DNA from: Dipetalonema caudispina
Lineage: Eukaryota > Nematoda > Chromadorea > Rhabditida > Onchocercidae
Length of the DNA: 64,000 nucleotides
Direction: 5' to 3'
Assembly: GCA_013365325.1 (NCBI GenBank)
Contig: JABVXV010000199.1
Span: 1-64,000, forward strand
The position numbers and the translations under genes are program-made. Each line of letters starts with the position of its first letter. Within the stretch, counting starts at the first letter, position 1. The notes beneath the pieces are model-generated. The model was given only the letters and a program-made list of their open reading frames with translations. It did not search any database and was not told the DNA's origin. This document shows positions 29,575 to 40,100 of the stretch, piece by piece.

Positions 29575-32500
29575 ATGGCTGCGGATGACACTAATCGCAA
29601 GGTTCCTTTTCATGTATTTTCTCTTTGCTTCGATTGTTACGATCGAAAATACTAACTGATGCTCTGAGATTATAAAATTATTTTAGGATCAGCTGAATGA
29701 AGTTCAAGCATTAGAAAGTATATATTCTGCTACACCAGAATGGTTCTCATACACTGTAGATAGCGATTCACAAATTAGAGGTTGCATAACTGTTGTATTA
29801 TCCAAAATTGAAAATGGCATTGCTGTTCATGCAGGTTTGAATTACAAATTTGTCTTACCGATTTATTTCAGCTTTCAGTTGATGCCTTTAATTACCCATG
29901 GCAATTTCTCACTAAACAATAGAGAGTGTTTAAATAATTTGTTATATATGCCATAAGTGCAGCCGTAATTTATTTCTGTACATCTGCAATGATATTTTTC
30001 AGGTGAGAAAATTGTTCACGTTTATCATCTTCCACCTTTATTACTATGTTTCACATTTCCTCAGGATTATCCGTCACATTCCATACCGCTATTTTCCCTT
30101 CGTGCAAGTTGGCTTGATTCTGTTACGGTATATTCCCTTATCAAATTTTTCCGTTAGATATTTACTTTGCTTAACTGTTTGAGCATATTTTGTACTTAAC
30201 GTTCGGATTCTGAATCTAAAATTGGTGACTTATGATTTTCTGTTGAAATAAAATCTGTTATTAGGGTAACGAATTTCGATTTTCAGAGGCATCGGCTGAG
30301 GGAAATTTTAATTGATTCAGGGACAAATCACCTTGGCATGCCTATTTTATTCACATGGATTGAACTGTTAAAGGAAGAAGCTATGCAGTTTGTATTATCT
30401 CAAGAAAATATTGACTTGAATAAAATTATTTCAGAGGACGACGAAGCTGAAACAGTAAGCTTTTATTTTTCCTGTTATTCATATCCTTCGTAAAAATGTT
30501 CTTTATGCTGTACATTGAATAAATTTCACAATTTACAGACGGAAAAAGAATCAGCTGAACTTCTGAAAACATTTATTGAATTTAACGATCGGGCGACACA
30601 AAATGATTTCGAGAGTGACTGGTATGATTGCGAGGTAATTTTTTCGAATATTTTGGTCGTTGTAGATCTAGAACATTTTTTAAAATGTTCGACCTGCCAT
30701 TATTGTCTGGAAACATTTTTGGCGTTTTTTAGTTAATGAAAACCATTTAGCAATGTTAATTAAGACAAATTTACTCAACTTATTTCATCCTCTTCCTTAT
30801 ATTTTCTACTTATTATCTTACATACAAGAGAAATGAAACTGTCTGAACTTTAGAAAGTTGAAACACATTTGGTTCTCTAAACTCCAAATTACTGCCAAAC
30901 GGCTTAGCATTGTTTATTTGTAAAACAAATAGCTTAGGTGAACTTACTCGAGATTATTTATTTATTTGGATGTCAGCATCATTTCCAATTCTTCAAATTA
31001 CTAATTGAATGTGCAACACATTAGCAATGCCTTTCAGGTGTGCTTTAGCTCGAAAAGTGGTAAAGAATGTGTTAAATTTATGCCATGTGGTCATGTCTTT
31101 TGCATGGAGTGCGTTTCGGATTACTACCATCAAAAGCTGAACGAGAATTTGGTATATCTCAACACCCTAATTATCACTTTTAAATATAATTAAAGCACGT
31201 CATTGAATTAAACGGTTTAGTAGCGATGCAGGGATGTATTTTTGGACTTAACAAACTAGGGAACTATTTTCTAGAGATTGTCATATTTTCGTAGGCCGAA
31301 ATGTAAATGTTCCATTTACCTAAAAAAATATTTTTCTGTTCTTCATCATTATAAATGACCGAAATCTGTAGTACGAGTAACATTATTTTACGAATTTTTT
31401 ATTTTAGATTCGACAGTTAAACTGTTTAAATAATGGATGCGATAGCCCTGCAACTCAAACACAAATTCGGCAGGTGTTAACTGATAAAGAATTCGAAATG
31501 TATGAACAACGTTTGCTGGAAGGTGCATTAGATTTGATGTCCGATGTGGTTACATGCCCGAGGATGTCGTGCCAGGCTCCCGTTATTGTTGATGGTGGTG
31601 AAAATTCCAGGTATGTCATCATTATGGAGATCCAGGTAGCGATCGATATAATTTAATTCAGCTGAGCATGGACATCTTATTCATGATTTTGGTGTGCTGA
31701 TTTGTTTGCAGATAATTTGACCCGTGGTTTGTGGGTCACAAAATATTTATTGAAGGCGTGTTCTAGTAGTACTATCATTTCCATCATAACAGAAATACAT
31801 CATAAGTATGCAATATTTTTCGTTTGAGGTTTTTTCACTTTATTTAATTTTTCATTTTAATGAGGTTATTTCACTTCAGTTTGGCAAGCTGTTCACTGTG
31901 CCACTACTCCTTTTGCACATTGTGCAAAAAAGCTTACCATGGTGTAGAATTGTGCTCTTTGACCGAAGGTGAGCTTTAAATTGCCTAATTTTCTCGTAGT
32001 TCAAATCATTTTTCTGTTTTTGCTTCAAATCTTTATAACGATCAATTGAAAGATGGGTTCTTTTCTCTTTTCGGATATTATTCATTTGTATTTTCCATCC
32101 ATTTCTTCGATTACCTTTCATCCAATTTTAAGAATCAAGGGAAAAGATGCTGAGCCAAGTGGCAACTGCTACGCCTGCTCAACTCGAAGAAATCTACAGA
32201 AGATTTGGTGGCAAAAAGCAGGTTGAACGAATGCTTGAAGCACTGAAAAGTGAAGAATGGATACGATGCAATAGCAAACCTTGTCCTTCATGCCAGGCCA
32301 AAATTGAAGTGTCTATTTTTCTGCAAACTTTTTCGAAAAGGAATTAATACGCTACGCGCGATTCTTTCACTTATTTTTCAGCACGGGAACATCATCATTA
32401 TCAGTAAGTGAGAATGACTAGATAATACCGAAGCACGTCAATTTATAATCCCAGATTTGTTTAGACAGCAAAGAATAAGAGACTAGACATACAACTGTAT

Positions 32501-32990
32501 TACAACGTATATTTAACGAAACGATTTAAGTGCCGTGAGCGTAAGCTAACTCCCGTCGCATGATTCGTTTACTCCACTCGCAGTACCAACACTGGATTAT
32601 TCTCGATAATTTTGGTTCCTGCATCCGTATTATACAATTATATGTTGTTCTGAGATCTAATAATATTCTTTTCTTACAGAAGAGCAGTGGTTGCAATAAA
32701 ATGATATGTATAAAGTGCGGGCATTATTTTTGTTGGCTTTGCGGTATTGTATTAGATAAGAAAGATCCGTACAACCATTTTAATACACCTGGCCCAGGGA
32801 GATGTCACAATCGTTTGTTTGATGGTATGATTTTTCAATATCATTTAAAATTTAGAAATAATATATCCACTTGGAAAAGAAAATTTGCTAGCAGAATGCA
32901 TAGCAAATGCAAAAAATAAAAAAAAATAAAATTATAAAAAAGACTTCTTTACAGATTAAAGATGATGATGATGATGATGTGGAGTATTAA
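29575..32990 (+). CDS. RNF14: RNF14-type RBR E3 ubiquitin ligase
   Basis: RING-between-RING ubiquitin ligase with an N-terminal RWD domain. Eleven exons give about 439 aa (human RNF14 has 474): 29575-29601, 29687-29834, 30003-30127, 30287-30454, 30539-30634, 31038-31151, 31408-31610, 31880-31968, 32133-32308, 32680-32824, and a last exon ending at 32990. RWD covers roughly residues 8-150 (LNEVQALESIY, FTFPQDYP). RING1 begins at Cys187 (CEVCFSS, MPCGHVFC). The IBR region has CSLCHYSFCTLCKKAYHG. RING2 has CPSC then GCNKMIC, in which Cys387 is the expected thioester-forming catalytic Cys. The last intron has two candidate acceptors. The strong one (TTTACAG, exon from 32955) gives an immediate stop after Asp-Asp. 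The weaker one (TTAAAG, exon from 32962) gives an acidic poly-Asp end followed by VEY, like the acidic tail of other RNF14 proteins. Confidence 0.92.
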
Positions 32991-34249
32991 TGATTGTTCG
33001 CTTGATAACCCGTCAAGATAAGCATTGAAACACTAGTTAGAGAATAGCCGTTTCAGTTTGATTTTGAATGCATTAAAACTCCTAAGAAAATAGTCGTGAA
33101 ACAATTCTTTAATTAATTGTGTTGTTTTATAATTATATTAACCTTTTTCATTCCCTAATTTTAGACTTTAGGAATTTATAAGTTTTGTTTCTATACCGTT
33201 GCATATTGAGTATAAGTGCATCTCACGGTATAATATCAACATACTAGTCCTAATTCAGTGTGTTATAGCTTATACCAGTTTCAAACGGATCTTTTGCTGC
33301 CTTCGTAATCGTTTCTTTATTCGATTGATAAGTTTTCCTTTTCTTGTTGTATTGCTTCCCATTTTTGTCAAGTACTTCTCTGTTAAAATTGTTTCTAATT
33401 GCACACTTCAAGTTTGCCCAAACAGTTTTTTTTTTTTCTTTTAATTTTAAGATTGTATATGACAGGAAAATGTCTCCACTTCATCACTTTTGCTATGATA
33501 TCTTAATCGATTATTTATCCAGAATTCGAAATAAATAATGTAGAGTAAGCTGTCGTTATTTTTCACATTCTATCTTGGCAATCGGAAAAGACTGTTTTGA
33601 TTGTGTGGTTAGTTACTTAGCTTAAATTATTCTTTACTTGGTGACTACAAGTTGTGATGAAATGTGTTCAGTGACATTGATTAAATAATTCAAATCTTAT
33701 ATTGTGAATTTTGTTGCCGAATAACTTCATATTTTCCTTACTATATTTGGAATAAATCCCTTTTTTCTTATATTCTATTACATAATGGCTTTTTCCTGTT
33801 GATTCACATTATAATTTGAATCTCATTTCATATTTAACTCAATTCAATAATATTAGTTGTATGATACGATTTTGATCGATCAATGGATAAACCTAATAAA
33901 TTCAACAAGCGATAGGAAATATTGGTTAAAACTGCCAATAAAATGATGGTGATGCAAGGGGTGGTGTGATTCGGAAAGATATAGTACTGATGTCAGATAC
34001 GCGACCTGATCTCACGTCATATTAGATGTCCCAGTGTTCCGTGTAGTTTTGTCCTTAAAATTCAAGTTTTTTATGTGCTTACTGGATATAATCTGACTGA
34101 TAAATTTGTAAATGATCTTTTTCTTATCCCTATGGATCGGTCGGGTTGATGCTTAGCTATTGGGACCTAACTTATTACTGAAATTGGTATAGGATAATTT
34201 GTCATGGGTATTACAGTAGTTCGTACTATTGACCGAAACTTGTCATGTT
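32991..34249. other. Spacer between RNF14 and the small membrane protein gene
   Basis: AT-rich DNA with poly-T tracts. No supported exon. It should hold the RNF14 3' UTR. Both flanking genes are on the plus strand and about 1.3 kb apart. Confidence 0.45.
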
Positions 34250-34291
34250 ATGTGTAAGTTGTTACAGGAAGAAGTACCTGATAAAAATCTA

Positions 34292-35172
34292 ATGCCTTCA
34301 TTAAATTGGAAGCACTATACAGCCATATTCGCTTCCGTTTCTGGAATGCCGGTCTTTTGTTATTGGTACTACAGCTTACCGCATGTAATAGATCGATTCG
34401 TTAGTTTTTTTCCAATTCATATCAAATGAATCACATTTGATTAGCTTCAAATATAGAAAACAAAGTATGTTTCAGACCGAGAAGTGGATGATAGAAGAGC
34501 CAGAAAGGAATAATCAAGAGTTTCACGAATTCATGAAAGAACTATCACAAATGCAGCAAAAAGTCGATCATACGGATCTTATGGGGAAAGTTGCGATTGA
34601 GGAGGCACGAAGGCGTGCGTTACGCCAGTAACTGAAGTCATTTTGTGAGTTTTGTTTGCAATAAACTGGAATAAAGCTGTAGCTCATTACGAGTAGCGAG
34701 AAGCTGAGGCTCAGAAGCATAAATTTTTGAAAAAAAGTAGCATAAGCTGTGCTACTTTTTTTCTCAATTGTTCATAAATTGGGTAGTGAAAAATTAGAAA
34801 TGCCGAAAATGTAAAATGCTTTTGTGGTATAAGAAGTAATGTTTCAGAATTATTTGAATGTAAGAAAAGAAAACTGCATCGGATGAAAAAAGAATAAAGT
34901 CAACTGAATGCACTAAAGCTATATGCGGCGGCTATTGGAATCGAGTTTTAATATATTGGTTTTAATATTGTGATGTATAATTTGTTCACTGCTCTGAAAT
35001 CCTTGCATGTTTTACTTTCGATGTTACCAAAGTATGGTTCTCTGCTATGCTTTACTTACCTTTCATTTTATTACTTTTATTCTCGAAAAAGAAAAAATAA
35101 AAGAATGATTTAATTTGCAGGGATCATCTGGATGAAGAATATGGAATCCCCTTTTCCAAGCGTTTTGCTTAG
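34292..35172 (+). CDS. Small single-span protein, two possible C-termini
   Basis: I do not recognise this protein. Exon 1 (34292-34399) encodes MPSLNWKHYTAIFASVSGMP, then an aromatic hydrophobic span (VFCYWYY). Exon 2 (34476-34631) encodes a charged, helical segment (EEPERNNQEFHEFMKEL) ending CAG-TAA, for 87 aa. The last bases of exon 2 also form a donor, CA|GTAACT. Joining it to an exon at 35121-35172 (acceptor taatttgcag) stays in phase, restores the Gln codon and adds DHLDEEYGIPFSKRFA, for 103 aa. Tandem AATAAA signals at 34660 and 34670 could end the short form. An in-frame ATG at 34250 would add 14 residues. I preferred the later one because a splice acceptor (gttacag) ends just before it, which could be a trans-splice site. 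A mitochondrial or ER membrane location is a guess from size and topology. Confidence 0.6.
34660..34675 (+). promoter_or_regulatory. Two overlapping-range poly(A) signals
   Basis: AATAAA at 34660-34665 and again at 34670-34675, about 30-40 bases after the exon 2 stop codon. Their position fits 3' end formation of the short transcript form. Confidence 0.5.
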
Positions 35173-36780
35173 CTTCTTCACTACAGCTTTTGTACAGCAA
35201 TACTGGTTAGTCTGCTCCTGAAACTTTTTGCATGTACTCTTCTGTCATTTTTTTTATGGTAACGTATTAAATTACAATTCAAAGTAACACCAGAAGTGTG
35301 CTTTAAGACAAAAGAAAAATACTAGACCGAAGTTTCTGAGAAAAATGAGTGTTCTGACTGCCTTTAAGTTGTTATATTAAAGATTAATGCAAACAGCAGA
35401 AATATTTTGGAAATCATTTCTGGCCATAGGTTCTTTTTTAGCTAGCAGATGGTCAGTAGTTTTTACTACCATTACTTTCTTCGATATTGTATTGTATTAT
35501 TTGTATTGATAGTATTATGCTTTGTAGAATACGTACTTGCTATTTTAAGTGTTATTCTTTCATTTGGAAGTAAAAAGAACTGTAATTCGATATTAGTCAA
35601 CTGAAGCTAGAAAGCTGTTGAACTGGAAAAAAAGTTATGAAACGGTAAAGAAATGGCCAAAGAGGTGTTATTAAACATCTAATCAGGTACCTAACATAGC
35701 GGATGGAAATAATTGTAACTCGGCATAGACTATCTACAGCATTCAAAAGTTACCTTTGAAGAGTTGTTAGATGTATCTTTATATCTATGGAAACAAAAAA
35801 GCAGAAGGATAGAAGGATATTATACCCAACGAAGCCAAGGACATCTTTTAGATATGATGGTAGAAACTATAGATGCATCTTGGATAGTGCAAACACATTC
35901 TATTCTCAAAGTGCCAGTTGTTTATTGTCATTTTCATTTCTTTGATGATCGCTTTTACCAATTTATCTATATATCATTAAAACTACGAATATTATACTAA
36001 AATTGCAACCAAAAAAAGTTGGAATTCTCGCGAAATATTTCGTTGAAATTGGAATTTGCGTAGATCATAATATCCGTGCTAGGGAAAGGGAGATATTTTA
36101 ATTACTATGAAGTCATACTATTTAGTGGGAAAGGACTAGAATTTTAAAAAGTATATTTTAATACTATGAAGTCGATGCAGTTATTACAAAAAAATTAACT
36201 GATTATCTCGGGTTGTAATTAAGAATAAAATTTCATCTTTCAAGATTAGATTGGCAATAATTAGCAATAGAATTGGTCGACCTCTTGAAATAGCAAATAT
36301 TAACAGAAGTTCCGATTTTAATTGATGAAGCCTTGAAATGAATATAAATCAGTACAAGAGAAAATTAACTTTTTGGTAAACCACAAATCGATGGCATCAG
36401 TAGCACCGTTATCATAACTAATTCAAATAATTTGGCGGTTATGTCTAGGATGATTTAATCAATTCCCAAATGGAATAGAAAATGGTTGATAAATTTGAGT
36501 TATTGCTCAGCATGAAAGAAATATCATTTGTAAAACATTCTTGTATACACCTTTCATCCCGAAAACAAAGTTGAAAATACTAATTGTTGGATCATCATAA
36601 ATTGAATCATTCTTACTACTTTTTGCAATTCTAAAATAAACTTATTGATGCCTTTTCATTTACCATTAGTTTTTTCTAATTTTTTTTTTTTAAAACAAAT
36701 CATCCTCATAATGAACATTATTTTGTCATTTGGAAACTATTAAAATTTCATTTATCTTTAAGCCAGTGGGAATCACGGTA

Positions 36781-36836
<56 letters not shown>

Positions 36837-37170
36837 CACTTATGCATTCAATGAGCAATCAAATCAATGACAATTAAAACAACCGGTAAAAAGTTCAAGA
36901 AAATATGCTTAGGGAACTTGACGGAACCCAAAGAAACATGGAATAAGAGAATTAGTTAGTAGATTAATATGATAAGAAAGATATATTTTAAGAACTTTCT
37001 AGTAAAGGAACTACTGGAAATACTACATGATTCAAAATTAAAAAGTAGAGCAATCCTGTTACACAATAGGAAAACGATGTTTACCATTGTAATTATGGCT
37101 TACAGATACTGCTATAACATTTTATCTAAAACGCATCATAAATGTTAAAATAAAATGTGTTGAAAAATGT
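35173..37170. other. Convergent gene-free stretch with TA microsatellite
   Basis: No supported exon. The 3' ends of the small membrane protein gene (plus) and FLAD1 (minus) face each other here. It contains the TA repeat at 36784-36833. An open frame at 35764-36000 on the plus strand lacks splice or family support. Confidence 0.45.
36784..36833. repeat. TA dinucleotide microsatellite
   Basis: About 25 uninterrupted TA units, flanked by agtgt on the left and acact on the right, so the whole element is self-complementary. Likely length-polymorphic and a cruciform-prone site. Confidence 0.95.
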
Positions 37171-40100
37171 TCAGCTTCTTCCTATACGTTCTAATGTATC
37201 AGTTTGTAACATATATGCTGGTTTGTAACCAACAACCGAACCATCATCACCAATAATCTTCAGTGCATCATTCTTACGAGTTGTATCACGTTCTCCAAGG
37301 GATGTGTAGCCTAAGTCATACAGAGGACAATATGGTATACAGATACCACGTAACGCTCGCCATACGTCACCATAGCTCCAATCCAAAACTGGACAAACCC
37401 TGGAAGCAATTTTCTTTTTTCTAAAATAATAATTATGGCTAAAAATCACAACAAGTTTGAGCAACTTCTATATCATTAACAAGTCCCTAACCAAATTCTT
37501 TTTCTGATTTAAATTAGAACTATTACCATAAATCAGTGTAAAAATGTAGCTTAAATCACAATTGCGAACGAAAATATTCATTTTCATTTTTATATACTCA
37601 AAAACTACCACATAAACCGAAAATACTCGCCTCAGGTAACGTGGCCAGTCAACATCTGTGAACTGACATTTGGATTTCATGGACGACACACTGGGATCAG
37701 TTGCGCGGCTACCCATAAATATGCATTTTACTTTCGGTCTCATATCTTTCAATTGTACGAGACCTGCTCTTATCGGCCCTGACGTTTCCAGTACTATGAT
37801 GTTGTATCTGGAATTTTGCAATCTGATGTCATTTCATCCTTCATGAATTACACATAGAATTGTTATTTACCGAAGCCAAACAACTAGTTCCCAAGTTACG
37901 GTCTTCTTGAGAAAGTATTAAAGACAAACAGCTATTGTACTTCAGATCACTACTGATAGCTTTCGTCAGAAAATAGAATTGTATATTATAGAACGATAAA
38001 AAATAAAATAACAAGCCGTTTAGCCGTGTCAATGATAAACTGATTCATTTCCGGGAAGCTATCACCACACACTATATGAAAGCCGAGTATAGTGTGCCCC
38101 GGTCCATATTTCCTGTAATTAATGTCAGTTCCCTTATTAGTATAGTAATTACCATGTTTATTTGGTAATTCTCTACAACTTTTAGAAATTGGGCACGGCT
38201 TCAGACCAGAGGTGTCACGGCCTTAAATCAGAATAGGATGTAAACCTGCACGCATCCTCTCCTCAAAAGAGACTTATGATATCACCGTTAGAGCAATCTG
38301 TGTTATTCTGAACTCAGTAGACTATTGATGCAGCAAAATAAAAATTCTGATCCGGTAAGAACCCCTATTCTTGAAAGAGCTAACTTGTCGATAACTGTTC
38401 GTAAAAGATGTAGGACGAGTGTGCAATCTTTACCACCATTAAATGATATCGCTATCTCATCCAATCTGTAAATAACAATATTTCTATTTTTTTGTGATAT
38501 TTTAACAGAAATTTTTGCTTTGCTCCACAAATCGCTATCACTTAATTTCCAAGTTAAATTTTCGGTTCTGTCAACTTTTCATAAGAGAATAAAAATTTTA
38601 CACTTTAAGTCTCACCGACAGAACTTACTAACAGATTAAGAGAAATTATTTTGTCGATACAGCTCATGGCATCATCCAATCGACTCACAAAACCATCATC
38701 TAGGCCATTGGCCAATTCTCTTTCCCGAAAAGCGCTGAACTTTTGTACCGTATCAACCCATGGTTGTTCATCAAAGTATATCACATGATCTAAATAAATG
38801 ACAAATATTACGGAGTAGACGATTGAACTTGCTTCGAAATTCTGCTAAACAGAAAGATTCGCTCAAGAACTTTCTCCTTCGCATGTCAATTCCTTTTGAA
38901 CAATACCAAAAAGGAAAATTAATAAATAGAAGCTAATCTTTCAAAGAAGCTTTCAAATCCTGTATAACTTTCTCGCCAATATCTACCCGTTCACTTTCGA
39001 CCAATAATTTCGCCTTGTAATATCTAAAATTATGGAAGAAGGCAAATGTAAAAGAAGGGGATATAAATTATATGATATTACAGCAATCCGTTGATTTCTT
39101 CAGATATCAGAGCTGTTATCCATATATCATTACAATGCACAGTTCTATGAAAGCTTTCATCGAAATCTTCTAGCCTTTTCAAGAATATTTTTGATATCAC
39201 TTTTAAAACCAAGTCAAATAGCAAGATAGCATGCCCACTCTCCCCACAGTAATATCGACCAAATCTTACAAAGAAATACTTACTGATTGTTTCTTACTGG
39301 ATATGAACCAATGGAAACTTTCTTTGAACTATATTTCTTCGCCACCTCCATTATTATATCCGAAAATTGTAATTCCGTAGTCTTGATATGAAGAACAGAC
39401 GAGTAAAATGGCTTTGATGCATGAGATGGAAATATTGACCTCTGCAAAACACAAATTAGCCTCATCATAGGATAACCTGCCATTCTAACTATGCAAGTTA
39501 TAAAAACCATTTCATAATGATCTATCTGGTTTTCAATTCCATTATCCATATAGTAGTATTTCTCAAGAACGAATAATATGGAATGCATGTTGCACAAAAT
39601 GACATCAACCTTTTCCAAGGAGAAATCTTTCGAATTTTCAATGCATACCAGTGGTTGAAAAAAAAAAAAAATTGTTTTCCCCTAATGATAAGAATACCGA
39701 TGGGACTGTGAAATCTAGTGATTCAGAAGTACAACTTCTACTGAGATAATACAATAAGAAAAACAATACAAAACAGCCATCTTTTAGTCCTAACTAATAA
39801 CATATGATCAATAAATTTGAAATCAATAAATTAAACAGGAAAAAGTCAAAATAGGAATAGCAAGGAGAAAAAGATAAGTAACGATGTTCTAGTAAGCTGC
39901 ACAACAGAATATCTTCACGCTTATAAATCACGTTAACATGCAAAAATAAAAAATAATACAATTAAATTAAAAGTACAGACATGAAATACGGTAAGTACCG
40001 AACTTTAACAAACGAAACAAGCCACTTAGACAACATGAAAACCAATGTTACACAAAGACTTGACATTTTTTTTCACTTCTATATGATTCACTTCAGCTGC

